Below are positions 36,272 through 45,686 of a DNA stretch of 64,000 nucleotides, piece by piece. This DNA is from Planococcus sp. CP5-4_YE (GTDB taxonomy: Bacteria; Bacillota; Bacilli; Bacillales_A; Planococcaceae). A program made the position numbers and the translations under genes. The DNA lies in assembly GCF_019042655.1 (NCBI RefSeq), contig NZ_JAHPZO010000011.1, positions 26,177 through 90,176 on the forward strand. Reading direction: 5' to 3'. The number at the start of each line of letters is the position of its first letter. Within the stretch, counting starts at the first letter, position 1. The notes beneath the pieces are model-generated. The model was not told the DNA's origin. It did no database searches and was given only the letters and a program-made list of their open reading frames with translations.

Positions 36272-36808
36272 TTAATTTCTGAAGTAAGGTGTTTTTTTCA
36301 ACGCTGCTACGACAGGGATGGCGAGTGCCAATCCGACTGCGTTTTGCACCAGGTTTCCTGGAATGGAGGCTGCTGGAATGATCCAGCTGCTGAAGATGAT
36401 CGCTTCACCGAGGTAGTAGATGGCGACCATTACCGGAATCGACAAGGTACAGGCAAGGATGTTGATGCCCATATGGTCACCGTTGCGGCCGCCCGACCAG
36501 GCGATTTTGCCGACCAGGAAGCCTTGCAACCCGCGTGCGATGATCGTGATCGGTGCCCATAGCGTCCAGCCGGACACCAAATCGAAGAGCCCCATACCGG
36601 CAGCACCGGCGATTGCGCCTTTTTTCGGCCCGAACAACAGAGCTGCCGTGAATAGCATTGTCGTGCCAAGATGGACGAGGCCGCCGTTTGCTGCAATCGG
36701 CAGGCGAATATTGAGCAGCAAGGTTGCCACGAAGACGAGTGCGATGAGCATCGATGTGATGATCATGCTATATGTGCGTCCGCTGGAGTAAGTAGTAGTT
36801 TTTTGCAT
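36272..36808 (-). CDS. ECF transporter S component
   Basis: A 178-residue membrane protein with about six helices, including LLNIRLPIAANGGLVHLGTTMLF near residues 31-53 and ALLFGPKKGAIAGAAGMGLFDLVSG near 56-80, which is the ECF riboflavin/vitamin S-component pattern. S components bind a vitamin or cofactor precursor and share a common energising module encoded elsewhere. The vitamin cannot be named; no riboswitch I recognise lies upstream. A perfect ATTACTT-N4-AAGTAAT palindrome sits about 70 bp upstream. Confidence 0.75.
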   Translation of the reverse strand: MQKTTTYSSGRTYSMIITSMLIALVFVATLLLNIRLPIAANGGLVHLGTTMLFTAALLFGPKKGAIAGAAGMGLFDLVSGWTLWAPITIIARGLQGFLVGKIAWSGGRNGDHMGINILACTLSIPVMVAIYYLGEAIIFSSWIIPAASIPGNLVQNAVGLALAIPVVAALKKTPYFRN

Positions 36809-36874
36809 GAAACCATTCCTTCTTTCCGGTCACTCAATGACACAATGCCTGTAAGTAACACCATGTAGTTTTTG

Positions 36875-36892
36875 ATTACTTTAGCAAGTAAT
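36875..36892. promoter_or_regulatory. Candidate operator palindrome for the ECF S-component
   Basis: ATTACTT (36875-36881), TAGC, AAGTAAT (36886-36892): perfect 7-bp inverted repeat in the space between the divergent S-component and K+ channel genes. Regulator unknown. Confidence 0.35.
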
Positions 36893-37047
36893 TGACCTAG
36901 TTGAAAGTATCAATAATAAAGAATTTTTAGGGGTCAGTTATAATAAACCCAGTTGTATTTCATGCGCTGTGGGTCAGAGAAGTGCTAATGTCTGCTATTT
37001 CCTTTACCATTAATAACAAGATGAACCGACAAGAAGGGAACGATTGT

Positions 37048-37497
37048 ATGTTTGGCACAATCTTAATAGGTTTGACGATCTTATTTATGGCGGCGAATTT
37101 ATGGTTCTTTTTCACAGGGAGAAAATTTCATAAAAGCAATTTTCATCCTCCCTTATTCCAAAAGCTATTCTATTCATTGATTGGGATCACTATCGGGTTT
37201 GCGGTGCTCTACTACTTGCTTGGCATGCAGAGTGTCGTCATACGGCTCTCCACACCCGAAGGGAAAGCTGGAGCACATGATTTCTGGGATTATTTATATT
37301 TCAGTGGGACGACGATGATGTCCGTCGGATATGGCGACTTGGTACCGGTCGGCAGTGCCCGGTTTTTCTCTTTGGTTCAAGCGGCAATTGGCTTGTTATT
37401 GCCGACCGCCTATTTTGCCAAAATCATGACGAGCGACAAAGAACATGGCCATGTCGAGCAAGAAGAAGCGTATGAGTCGGATGAGCCGAAGAACTAA
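37048..37497 (+). CDS. Two-TM potassium channel
   Basis: 149 residues with an N-terminal helix (about 3-22), a second helix (41-60), a pore helix and the K+ selectivity filter in SGTTMMSVGYGDLVP (S92 to D97), then the inner helix (about 105-122) and an acidic tail. This is the Ion_trans_2 pore with an extra N-terminal helix and no RCK domain. Four subunits would form a K+ channel in the cell membrane. ATG 37048 is 8 nt after AAGGGA; the longer frame from 36982 lacks a binding site. Confidence 0.82.
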   Translation: MFGTILIGLTILFMAANLWFFFTGRKFHKSNFHPPLFQKLFYSLIGITIGFAVLYYLLGMQSVVIRLSTPEGKAGAHDFWDYLYFSGTTMMSVGYGDLVPVGSARFFSLVQAAIGLLLPTAYFAKIMTSDKEHGHVEQEEAYESDEPKN

Positions 37498-37652
37498 AGA
37501 GCGTGGCTGTCTTGGATGACAAAAAGTTGACAGAAGGCATTGTATGAGCTATTGTTAACTACGCGATGAGCTAAGCTGCATAAGACGGACAGGCATTCCT
37601 TTATGGAACACGTTGTGGAGCGTGGCCTGATACGCCGCAGCTATCGATACAT

Positions 37653-37677
37653 CCCGCATTTATGCGGGGTGTTTTTT
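37653..37677 (+). terminator. Terminator downstream of the K+ channel gene
   Basis: CCCGCAT / ATGCGGG stem with TTTTTT tail. The 150 bp between the channel stop and this hairpin hold no gene I can support. Confidence 0.72.
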
Positions 37678-37684
37678 AATGCCC

Positions 37685-37724
37685 AAAAAACCCCGTATGC
37701 CGGAATTCGGCGTACGGGGTTTTC
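37685..37724 (-). terminator. Terminator of the SRPBCC-SDR operon
   Basis: ACCCCGTA..GCCG pairs with CGGC.TACGGGGT; the A-run at 37685-37690 gives a U-run on the minus-strand transcript. Confidence 0.8.
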
Positions 37725-37731
37725 AATTAGT

Positions 37732-38490
37732 TCAATAAGCGAGCCAGCCGGAATCCGCGGTGATGATGCTGCCGTTGACGAAGCTCGATTCATCGGAAGC
37801 AAGGAACAAGGCGACATAGGCGATTTCATCCGGTTTGCCGATACGCGGGTTGACTGCCATGCCGGGTTGCGTGCGGCCCATGCCGAATTCACTGATATGC
37901 GTCATGGTGGAGCCGATATTGGTCTCAACGCCGCCGGGTGCGATCGCATTGCAACGGATGCCGCTATTGGCATACATAAAGCCGGTATTTTTCGTGAAGC
38001 CGACGACCGCGTGCTTCGATGCGGTATAGGTAGCACCGGCTCGCGCTCCTTGCAAGCCCCCGGCGGATGCGATGTTGATAATATTGCCAGAGCCTTTTTC
38101 AAGGAATACTTTCAGTGCTTTTCGGGTGGCGCGCATGACCCCGGTCGTATTGATTGCGAAAATACGCTCCCAGCTATCGTCTTCGATGTCTGCGGCAGCT
38201 TCGAAATTGTCCATGATGCCGGCATTATTGACGAGGATATCGAGCGTGCCATATTCAGCGACAGTGCTGTCGACCAGGGCTTGGATATCTGCTTCTTTCG
38301 CGACATTACAAGCGACAGCAATTGCTGTGCCGCCAGTAGAGTTGATTTCTTCAGCGACAGCATCGGCTCCTTGCTGGTTAATATCGGAGACGACGACTTT
38401 CGCGCCTTCTTTGGCATACAAGGCGGCGATGGCTTTCCCCATGCCGGAAGCTGAGCCGGTGACAATTGCTACTTTCCCTTCCAATCTCAT
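37732..38490 (-). CDS. SDR family NAD(P)-dependent oxidoreductase
   Basis: A 252-residue classical short-chain dehydrogenase. Cofactor motif VTGSASGMGKAIA near residue 11, acidic VVVSDIN at the end of strand 2 (favouring NAD+), NNAGIMD near 88, catalytic Ser in NIASAGG near 138 and YTASK near 151-155 with Tyr and Lys. Closest to glucose/alcohol-type SDRs; substrate unknown. ATG 38490 lies 9 nt after AAAGG; ATG 38499 abuts it. Follows the SRPBCC gene by 27 nt in one operon. Confidence 0.87.
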   Translation of the reverse strand: MRLEGKVAIVTGSASGMGKAIAALYAKEGAKVVVSDINQQGADAVAEEINSTGGTAIAVACNVAKEADIQALVDSTVAEYGTLDILVNNAGIMDNFEAAADIEDDSWERIFAINTTGVMRATRKALKVFLEKGSGNIINIASAGGLQGARAGATYTASKHAVVGFTKNTGFMYANSGIRCNAIAPGGVETNIGSTMTHISEFGMGRTQPGMAVNPRIGKPDEIAYVALFLASDESSFVNGSIITADSGWLAY

Positions 38491-38517
38491 CTGATTCATC
38501 CTTTCATCGACTAGATT

Positions 38518-38967
38518 TTAACGCTCCAATTCACAAGCCGCTTTGAGATTTTCAAGCGTATGGCGCAGGGTGGTTCTCTCCAGCCTGTCATAGACCAAGC
38601 GCTCAGTGAAACGGTCGAAAGCGCTGTCCGGCAAATCGATCTCCAGTTCGAAGACGGCTTCCGTCCCTCCTTCCATCGAGCGATAATGGGTCTTTTGATG
38701 GGCGATAAAGCTACCCGTGATGATACCTTCCCAAAACCCTTCCTCGCCGTCGCGTTCACAACGGACCACATTGATCGTCACCGGGAAGCGCAAGCCGACA
38801 ATAGAAAATACGGTCTCGACTTCAGTGCCTGCTTCGCCGGTGCCTTCGATCCTTTCCGGTTTTGATAAATGGTTGTAGAAACTCGTCCAGTTTCCCGGCT
38901 TTTTGGCGAACTGGAACACTTCGTCGATCGGTGCTTGGATGAATATGCTTTGATGGGCACGAGCCAT
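38518..38967 (-). CDS. SRPBCC family protein (START/Bet v1-like)
   Basis: 149 residues with the typical opening HQSIFIQAPIDEVFQFAKKPGNWTSFY (strand, helix with APxxxVFxxxxDPxxW) and a long C-terminal helix (RLERTTLRHTLENLKAACE). The fold makes a hydrophobic ligand cavity; ligand unknown. ATG 38967 is 6 nt after AAAGGGGAG. First gene of a two-gene operon with the SDR, which may act on a ligand carried or modified by this protein. Confidence 0.78.
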   Translation of the reverse strand: MARAHQSIFIQAPIDEVFQFAKKPGNWTSFYNHLSKPERIEGTGEAGTEVETVFSIVGLRFPVTINVVRCERDGEEGFWEGIITGSFIAHQKTHYRSMEGGTEAVFELEIDLPDSAFDRFTERLVYDRLERTTLRHTLENLKAACELER

Positions 38968-39126
38968 TGCGATCTCCCCTTTGAATCGAGCTATCAATTA
39001 ATGTCTGAAAATTAAGTCTATTATAAGTCGAAAGCACTGCCTGTGTAAAGCGCCTCCGCTTGAAGACGAACGCGCCATGTCGGATAATGAAAGTAAGACA
39101 ATATCACGCAGAAGAAAGGGGCCGCT

Positions 39127-42100
39127 ATGGAATTTTGGATCAGCGATAAACACATCCGCAAATTATGCGGCCAGACTGCTTATAAAAAAGGCCAGGCGTT
39201 TCAAATCGCCGGAAAAGTTAATATCACAGAAGCCAATGGCCAGTCCATTACAGCTATCGTCGAAGGGCGCAGCTCATTTCACGTCGAGCTGACTCGTTCG
39301 CAAGCCGGGACCATCCGGGCGGAATGCAGCTGCCCGCCTGTCGGGTTCATCCATACATATTGCCATCACATTGCCGCAGTAATGATTGCAGCAGAAGAGC
39401 TAGGCCAGCGGGAACGCCCGCTCGCTGAGCAAATGTTCGGCTTGTTTGAAGAAGACGACAAGCCTTCTGCCCGTTTGCATCGCTTCGACCGGCGCGTGCC
39501 GTATCACGTCGAAGCAACTGTACGCAGCGGAGGCAAAGAACAGTTGGCACTGACGTTGAGAAGCGGCACGGCAATCCTAAAAAATGTCCGGGATCCGCTG
39601 CGCTTCGTATCAGCCCTGTCGAACGGCCAATACGAGGAGACCGCAGCGATTCCATACGACCCAAGCCGCCATGCACTTGAACAACCGGTCCTGGAGCTGC
39701 TCCGGGTACTCGATAAAAGCAATCCACAGCCGGATGAAAACGGAAAGTTGCTCGTTTCCGCAAGCGATTGGGAGCGCCTATTGCCGGTGCTTCGCGTAAT
39801 AACGCATGCCAAATTCGAAAATCCGCTCGGTGAAGTGCTGCCGTTTCACGTGACGGATACATTGCCGGTGTCGTTTCGGCTGGATCATGGCCATGACGGA
39901 TACCGCTTGATTGTCCGGGGATTGGAGCGTCTTCAAATCTTTCCGAAATACGGCGTTGCCTTAACGGAAGAATCGATTGTGCAGCCGGCCGCAGCTGATA
40001 TGAAGCGCCTGTCAGGCTTGCAGCAACTGATGCAAGGGGCGGGCGAGGAGCTGACAGTCGAGGAAAGCCAAGTCGCCCATATGATGAAAGCTGTCTTGCC
40101 GGGGCTGGAAAAACTTGGGCCGGTCATCGTGACAGAAAAGGCGATCGAGAAAATCGGAGAGACGCCGCTGCGCGCGAAACTGTATCTCGACCGTGTCCGC
40201 AGCCGATTGCTCGCTGGCCTTGAGTTTCATTACGGGCAGCTCATCATCAATCCGTGTGAAGAGACTGATGGAACCTATCGTCAGTATCCAGGCGTGTTCA
40301 GGCAGCTCGAAAAAGAACGGGCCATTATGGACTTGATGGAGTCGGGACGGTTGACGAAAACGGATGGCGGTTTCTATCTGCAGGACGAAGAAGCGGAATA
40401 TGATTTCCTTTACGATACGGTGTCGCTGCTCGAACAATGGCTCGAAGTCTATGCGACGACTTCGGTGAAAATGCGCATCCAAAGAACCTTGCCAGGGCCG
40501 AAAATCCGTGTCAATCTGCCGAAAGACCGGACCGATTGGCTGGAGTTCCGCTTCGATCTCGGGGGCCTACCGGAAGAAGAATTACGGGGAATCATCCGCG
40601 CCATCCGGGAGAAAAAGCGATATTTCCGCATCCCTAACGGTACGTTAATGTCGCTTGAAACCCCAGGAATGGCGGCGTTTGAGGAATATTTGGATATCAT
40701 GAACATCGATGAAGATAATTTTGAACGCGTCCAGCGCATCCCGCTGCTGGAAGGCATGCGGCTTGCCGGGAGCCTCGAACAGCATGAATTATCGGAGACT
40801 GGAACGGAATTTGCGCGCTTGCTGAGAGAGTTGCATCACCCGTGGACGCAAGCACAACAGTTGCCGGAACGCTTTGAAGGTATTTTACGGGATTACCAAA
40901 AGCGCGGATTCAGCTGGTTCCGCCTGCTCGCGAAATACGGCTTCGGCGGCATATTGGCGGATGAGATGGGACTTGGAAAAACGGTCCAAAGCATCGCTTT
41001 TGTGCAATCGGTGCTCGAGGAAATCCGGACAAATGACGAGCCGGCACTAATCGTTACGCCTTCTTCGCTCATGTACAATTGGCAAGCGGAATTTGAACGC
41101 TTTGCACCGGATATCCGGACGGTCATCGTCGATGGCCCAAAAGCAAAGCGGACGCAAGCCTTGAAAGAGTTAGGCGATGTCTACATCACTTCGTATCCGG
41201 CGCTGCGCATGGACCGGGGCGCGTATAAAGACTGGAAGTTCCATACGGTTTTCTTTGACGAAGCACAAGCCTTTAAGAATCCTGCAACACAGACTGCGAA
41301 AGCCGTAAAAGAATTGGGCGCCAGGCATCGGTTCGCGCTGACCGGGACGCCGATCGAAAACTCGCTCGATGAATTGTGGTCGATTTTCAACGTCGTCTTT
41401 CCAGCGCTGCTTCCGGACCGCAGCCAATTCGCGGAACTGCGCAACGCCGATATTGCGAAACGTGTGCGGCCGTTCCTGTTGCGCCGGACGAAAGCGGAAG
41501 TGCTCGGGGAAGTGCCGCAAAAAATCGAACGTATCGAACATTCCGAGCTCTACGAAGAGCAGAAGAAACTGTACACGGCGTATCTCGCGGAACTGCGCCA
41601 CGAAGCCTTGAAGCATCTGCGCGACAACAGCATGCGCAAGAACCGGATCCGCATTCTTGCGGGACTGACGCGCCTGCGGCAATTGTGCTGTCACCCATCG
41701 TTGTTTGTGGAAGATTATAAAGGCGGTTCGGCAAAATTCGAGCAATTGCTGGAAATCCTGGAAGAGGCGCGTCTGACGGGGCGTCGCGTATTGGTGTTTT
41801 CCCAATTTACGGGCATGCTCAATCTCATTGGCCAGTCGCTGTTGCGCTCAGGAAGGTCTTATTTCTATTTGGATGGCTCGACACCGCCAAAAGAACGTGT
41901 GGAACTATGCGACCGCTTTAATGAAGGCGAGGAGGACTTATTTTTGATTTCCTTGAAAGCAGGCGGAACTGGACTCAATTTGACGGGTGCCGATACGGTC
42001 ATTTTGTATGATTTGTGGTGGAATCCAGCTGTTGAACAACAGGCAGCGGACCGTGCGCACCGAATGGGGCAGAAGAGGGAAGTGCAGGTGCTGCGCTTGG

Positions 42101-42240
42101 TGGCGAAGGGAACGATCGAAGAGAAGATGTACGACCTGCAGCTGCGCAAGCAGGATTTGGTGGATGAGATGATCCAATCCGGTTCAGAAGCCGTGCAGTC
42201 GATGAGTGAAGAGGACATTCGAGAGATTTTGATGATTTGA
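39127..42240 (+). CDS. SWIM zinc-finger SNF2-family DNA helicase/translocase
   Basis: A 1037-residue protein with an N-terminal SWIM zinc finger (C67, C69, C79, H81 in ECSCPPVGFIHTYCHH), a long bacterial SNF2-associated middle region (about 130-590), and a SNF2 ATPase motor: LADEMGLGKT near 612, DEAQ box FFDEAQAFKNP near 711, LTGTPIENSLDELW near 738, and motif VI QQAADRAHRMGQKREVQVL near 975. It should be an ATP-driven double-stranded DNA translocase, similar in layout to Bacillus YwqA. AAAGGGG precedes ATG 39127 by 6 nt. Monocistronic. Confidence 0.92.
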   Translation: MEFWISDKHIRKLCGQTAYKKGQAFQIAGKVNITEANGQSITAIVEGRSSFHVELTRSQAGTIRAECSCPPVGFIHTYCHHIAAVMIAAEELGQRERPLAEQMFGLFEEDDKPSARLHRFDRRVPYHVEATVRSGGKEQLALTLRSGTAILKNVRDPLRFVSALSNGQYEETAAIPYDPSRHALEQPVLELLRVLDKSNPQPDENGKLLVSASDWERLLPVLRVITHAKFENPLGEVLPFHVTDTLPVSFRLDHGHDGYRLIVRGLERLQIFPKYGVALTEESIVQPAAADMKRLSGLQQLMQGAGEELTVEESQVAHMMKAVLPGLEKLGPVIVTEKAIEKIGETPLRAKLYLDRVRSRLLAGLEFHYGQLIINPCEETDGTYRQYPGVFRQLEKERAIMDLMESGRLTKTDGGFYLQDEEAEYDFLYDTVSLLEQWLEVYATTSVKMRIQRTLPGPKIRVNLPKDRTDWLEFRFDLGGLPEEELRGIIRAIREKKRYFRIPNGTLMSLETPGMAAFEEYLDIMNIDEDNFERVQRIPLLEGMRLAGSLEQHELSETGTEFARLLRELHHPWTQAQQLPERFEGILRDYQKRGFSWFRLLAKYGFGGILADEMGLGKTVQSIAFVQSVLEEIRTNDEPALIVTPSSLMYNWQAEFERFAPDIRTVIVDGPKAKRTQALKELGDVYITSYPALRMDRGAYKDWKFHTVFFDEAQAFKNPATQTAKAVKELGARHRFALTGTPIENSLDELWSIFNVVFPALLPDRSQFAELRNADIAKRVRPFLLRRTKAEVLGEVPQKIERIEHSELYEEQKKLYTAYLAELRHEALKHLRDNSMRKNRIRILAGLTRLRQLCCHPSLFVEDYKGGSAKFEQLLEILEEARLTGRRVLVFSQFTGMLNLIGQSLLRSGRSYFYLDGSTPPKERVELCDRFNEGEEDLFLISLKAGGTGLNLTGADTVILYDLWWNPAVEQQAADRAHRMGQKREVQVLRLVAKGTIEEKMYDLQLRKQDLVDEMIQSGSEAVQSMSEEDIREILMI

Positions 42241-42509
42241 ATGAACTATAGATCTTCATATAGGGTTGGGATTGAGCTTCGGGCGGAAATCAAACTTCCT
42301 TGTCGCATAAATGCCGTTTTCTCCATCCTTTGTTTTACAGGTAATGAAAAAGTGCCTAGCCTTCAGGAATTTTATAGAAGATCCAATAACTGCTTTTACA
42401 GTAGTAAAGAGATAACTACTTCTTACTTTTTCTACTAAGCTTAGTTCCAGCATGTGAACAGTAGAGCAACGCCTACTCTTACGCATATTTAATTCAATGA
42501 AATCAAAAA

Positions 42510-42594
42510 GCAACCTCGCGCATACGGGTGAAGCGAAGTAATGAGACAGCGGGTTTCTGGCTCATTGCGAAAGCTCAACCCCAAGCGAGGCTGC
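42510..42594. repeat. Nested hairpin of unknown role in the 464-bp gap before pgeF
   Basis: Three stems nest inside each other: GCAACCTCGC/GCGAGGCTGC (42510-42519, 42585-42594), GGGTGAAGC/GCTCAACCC (42526-42534, 42573-42581) and AATGAG/CTCATT (42540-42545, 42561-42566). Could be an RNA structure or a mobile palindromic repeat. The flanking 42241-42500 is AT-rich with no supportable gene. Confidence 0.55.
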
Positions 42595-42672
42595 GATTAT
42601 TTATGTGATGAATGAACAGTGACTGCTCACAGAAACGAAAAAGTTTAGCTATCGCATATACTCTAAAAACAC

Positions 42673-42706
42673 GAAAAGCTCTCCCTATGCGGAAGAGCTT
42701 TTTGCT
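42673..42706 (-). terminator. pgeF terminator
   Basis: AAAAGCTCT / AGAGCTTTTT stem immediately after the pgeF stop codon on the minus strand. Confidence 0.75.
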
Positions 42707-43463
42707 ATTTCTTGACGATATAAGCCATATGGCGGCCGCATTGTTTGTCTTCGCGGTAAGAGAAGCCGTCCGGGCTTTTGAAGGTGCAGCTCCGGTCGAT
42801 ATGAATCTGTTCGGCGGGAATGCCTGCGCGTTCCAGCTGGGTTTTGACGGTGAGCTGATTGTCGATATGGTATTTCCCGGTTTCTTCATTGAATTCGATG
42901 AACGGATCGGCATAGCCGAGTGCTTTGAATTTTACGTAGACGTCTTCATCCACTTCAAACTTCTCCTGGCTCAGCGCCATGCCGATTTGGACGCGGAAGC
43001 CTTCCGGCGCACAGTGTTCATTGGTGGTTAAATGGTCAAACAAGCTTGGCACAAGTTCTTTTACGGTTCCTTGCCATCCGGAATGCACAGCGCCGACCAA
43101 CTCTTCTGTTACGTGATAGAAAGTTACCGGCACGCAATCGGCGGCGAAACTCGAGAGAACAAGCCCGGTGTCGCGTGTATAGAGCGCATCAGTATCAGCA
43201 ATCGCATTATCTACTGTCCGTGCACCTTTGCCTGCGTCCGCATGCGACACTTTTTGAAAATGCTTGCTGTGGGTTTGATTGGCACAGACGAGTTCATCCA
43301 TTGTGTAACCGAGCGCGGAAAGTAAGGTTTCCCGGTTCTCGAGTGAATGCTCGCGGTGGTCTCCGGCGTGGAGCGCGAGGTTATTACCGCCGCTTGTCTG
43401 CGGATTTTTTACGGTTATGCCCGCTGTATAGAAATCGTTGTCGATATAAGTTTTTCGGTTCAA
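42705..43463 (-). CDS. pgeF: PgeF/YfiH laccase-domain protein (polyphenol oxidase family)
   Basis: A 252-residue zinc protein of the YfiH/PgeF family, reported in other bacteria as a purine nucleoside phosphorylase-like enzyme or peptidoglycan editing factor. The three metal ligands are visible: NLALHAGDH near residue 28, the Cys in SFAADCVPV near 113 and the His in GAVHSGWQG near 130. The frame stays open up to 44024 across the NUDIX gene, but a clear GGAGGGG site is 6 nt before TTG 43463, and from there the protein matches family length. Divergent from the NUDIX gene. Confidence 0.87.
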   Translation of the reverse strand: MNRKTYIDNDFYTAGITVKNPQTSGGNNLALHAGDHREHSLENRETLLSALGYTMDELVCANQTHSKHFQKVSHADAGKGARTVDNAIADTDALYTRDTGLVLSSFAADCVPVTFYHVTEELVGAVHSGWQGTVKELVPSLFDHLTTNEHCAPEGFRVQIGMALSQEKFEVDEDVYVKFKALGYADPFIEFNEETGKYHIDNQLTVKTQLERAGIPAEQIHIDRSCTFKSPDGFSYREDKQCGRHMAYIVKK

Positions 43464-43616
43464 GTCTATCCCCTCCGCTCCCATTGTAGCGAAGGCTCGG
43501 TTCGTTCGCCAATAGCTGGCAAGAGAATCCGCGTTTTTCATCATTCCGAAGTGATTGGAAGGCCGGGTGCTTCGATTATTTGGTAAGATAAGAAGAAAGA
43601 AAGTCGAGGTGATGGC

Positions 43617-44231
43617 ATGGAGCCGGAAAAGATTTTGAAAAAAGTCCAAGGACGGGTGCCGGAAGTACTCGGCAACCGGGATTTCTCGAAATATGCGATC
43701 CTTCTTCCATTGATTGAAAAAGAAGACGGCGTCCATATCCTGTTTGAAGTGCGTTCGTTTGAAATGAGGCGGCAGCCGGGGGAAATCTGTTTCCCAGGTG
43801 GGCGCATCGACCATGGGGATGAAGATGAGCAAGAAACGGCTTTGCGTGAGACGATGGAAGAGCTCGGCATCCAAAAAGAGGCAATCAGCAATGTGTTTCC
43901 ACTCGATTACATCGTTTCGCCATTTGGCATGATTGTTTATTCGTTTGCAGGGTTTATCGACCCCGAAACGGATTTTGTGCCGAACGCGGCAGAAGTCGAT
44001 ACGGTCTTCACGGTGCCGCTTCAATTTTTCCTAGAAAACGAGCCGCGTGTTTACCGCATCGATTTCGATATTCAGCCGGAGGAAAGTTTTCCGTATGACT
44101 TGATTGCCGGCGGCGAAAACTATAGCTGGCGGGCACGTCAAGTGGATGAATTTTTCTATTTATACGAAGACCGCGTCATTTGGGGGCTAACAGCGAAAAT
44201 TCTTATGCATTTTATGGAATTGATCCGCTGA
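43617..44231 (+). CDS. NUDIX hydrolase, CoA pyrophosphatase type
   Basis: A 204-residue NUDIX protein with a complete Nudix box from G62 (GGRIDHGD...ALRETMEELGI, fitting Gx5Ex7REUxEExGU) and, just before it, LFEVRSFEMRRQPGEICFPGG, the UPF0035 signature of CoA-specific members (YeaB/NudL). It is expected to cleave coenzyme A or acyl-CoA to 3',5'-ADP and phosphopantetheine. Gene preceded by GAGGTGATGGC; ATG 43617. Confidence 0.88.
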   Translation: MEPEKILKKVQGRVPEVLGNRDFSKYAILLPLIEKEDGVHILFEVRSFEMRRQPGEICFPGGRIDHGDEDEQETALRETMEELGIQKEAISNVFPLDYIVSPFGMIVYSFAGFIDPETDFVPNAAEVDTVFTVPLQFFLENEPRVYRIDFDIQPEESFPYDLIAGGENYSWRARQVDEFFYLYEDRVIWGLTAKILMHFMELIR

Positions 44232-44292
44232 GCCGATTGGCCGATATTTAGTGAATTCGGCTAACAGCCTTTTAAGTACTTAGCAAAGTGTG

Positions 44293-44298
44293 TATAAT
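44293..44298 (+). promoter_or_regulatory. ilvE -10 element
   Basis: TATAAT preceded by TGTG, 49 bp before the start codon. No convincing -35 at 17 bp (TTTTAA). No T-box or leader attenuator is visible. Confidence 0.5.
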
Positions 44299-44346
44299 TA
44301 TTCGAAATCGTGAAAATAAAAACATACTGCAAAAGGGGATATGACC

Positions 44347-45420
44347 ATGACGACTTATCAATTGGAAGTAATCGAGAATACTGCGAAGAAAGACAAGCCG
44401 GCGCAAGACCAGATTCCATTCGGCCAAACTTTCACTGATTATATGTACATCATGGAATACGAAACGAATAAAGGGTGGCATGAACCGAAGATTGTACCTT
44501 ATGGCCCGATTTCTTTGGATCCGGCAGCGATGATCTTCCATTACGGCCAAACGGTTTTTGAAGGCATGAAGGCCTATCGCACAGAAGACGGGCGCGTATT
44601 GCTGTTCCGTCCGGAGAAGAACTTTGAAAGACTCAATTTGTCGAGCGAGCGTCTTAGCATCCCGGCAATCGATGAAGAATTGGCGCTAGAGCATATGAAG
44701 CAATTGATCAAGCTCGAAAAAGACTGGGTGCCGAAAACACCAGGTACTTCTCTTTATATCCGCCCATACATCATCTCGACTGATGCAAATTTGGCAGTGG
44801 GGCCCTCATCTACATATAAATATATGGTCATTCTGTCGCCTGTCGGCTCGTATTTCCCGGGGGGCCTGCAACCCGTGGTCATTCATGTAGAAGATAAGTT
44901 CACGCGTGCAGTCAAAGGCGGCACGGGGATGGCGAAAACGGCCGGGAACTATTCTTCCGGCTATCAGGCGCAAGCGAATGCCAAGAAAGAAGGCAACGCA
45001 GACGTCTTATGGCTCGATGGTGTCGAGAAGCGCTATATCGAAGAAGTCGGCAGCATGAATATCTTCTTTAAAATCGATGGCGAAGTGTTCACCCCTGAAC
45101 TCAATGGCAGTATTTTGAAAGGCATCACGCGCATGTCAATCATCGAATTATTGAACTCATGGGGAATTCCAGTGACGGAAAAACGCATGGCCATCGATGA
45201 ACTTTACGAAGCGTACCAAGCCGGAAAAGTCGAGGAAGTCTTTGGCACGGGGACGGCTGCGGTCATTTCCCCGGTCGGCGAACTCAACTGGCAAGGCCAG
45301 AAAATGATCATCAACAACCACGAAATCGGTGAGTTGTCGCAAAAACTGTACGATACGATTACTGGCATCCAGACCGGCAAAGTCGAAGATACACTGGACT
45401 GGACCGTGGAAATCAACTAA
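44347..45420 (+). CDS. ilvE: Branched-chain amino acid aminotransferase
   Basis: A 357-residue fold-type IV PLP enzyme interconverting leucine, isoleucine and valine with their 2-oxo acids. Motifs: HYGQTVFEGMKAYR near residue 64, the PLP lysine in GGTGMAKTAGNYSSG near residue 199, EEVGSMNIFF near 233 and GTGTAAVISPVG near 304. ATG 44347 is 8 nt after AAAAGGGG; ATG 44341 is too close. Single gene, not in an ilv cluster. Confidence 0.95.
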   Translation: MTTYQLEVIENTAKKDKPAQDQIPFGQTFTDYMYIMEYETNKGWHEPKIVPYGPISLDPAAMIFHYGQTVFEGMKAYRTEDGRVLLFRPEKNFERLNLSSERLSIPAIDEELALEHMKQLIKLEKDWVPKTPGTSLYIRPYIISTDANLAVGPSSTYKYMVILSPVGSYFPGGLQPVVIHVEDKFTRAVKGGTGMAKTAGNYSSGYQAQANAKKEGNADVLWLDGVEKRYIEEVGSMNIFFKIDGEVFTPELNGSILKGITRMSIIELLNSWGIPVTEKRMAIDELYEAYQAGKVEEVFGTGTAAVISPVGELNWQGQKMIINNHEIGELSQKLYDTITGIQTGKVEDTLDWTVEIN

Positions 45421-45433
45421 ATCAGTGCATGTA

Positions 45434-45585
45434 AAAAGCCGTATTTTCCGAAGCTTGTCGCTCGCTTTCCGTGGGCTCGCGCCCAAGCCTCCTCAGCCGC
45501 TTCGCGTCTTGCGGGGTCTCGGTCGTCTCGCTTTACCACTGGAGTCGAGCGAACGCTTCTCCAAATACTTAGATAGATCATTGAT
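45434..45585. repeat. Dispersed GC-rich repeat, copy B
   Basis: Almost identical to 4393-4543 and in the same orientation, differing at roughly a dozen positions over 150 bp. Ends GAAGCTTGTCGCTCG and CGAGCGAACGCTTC are imperfect inverted repeats. It begins 13 bp after the ilvE stop codon, filling the gap up to the ilvE/TetR terminator. Confidence 0.85.
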
Positions 45586-45650
45586 TTTTGAATGTAGAAA
45601 AAAAGTACATTCTAATTTATAGCAGATTATTAGACTTCTTCAACACTTTG

Positions 45651-45686
45651 AAAAAGCCCGGACATCAATTGTACGGGCTTTTTTTC
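45651..45686. terminator. Bidirectional terminator between ilvE and TetR genes
   Basis: AAAAAGCCCG pairs with CGGGCTTTTTTT. The TetR stop codon (45665-45667) lies in the loop, so its 3' arm encodes the last residues of TetR. Confidence 0.82.

Noticed and set aside
36809..36980. Vitamin riboswitch (preQ1, THF, TPP or FMN) before the ECF S-component
   Set aside because: None of the core sequence blocks is present; only a short palindrome is seen.
43464..44024. 187-codon upstream extension of the pgeF frame
   Set aside because: It runs antisense through the NUDIX gene; the GGAGGGG site before TTG 43463 and family length mark the real start.
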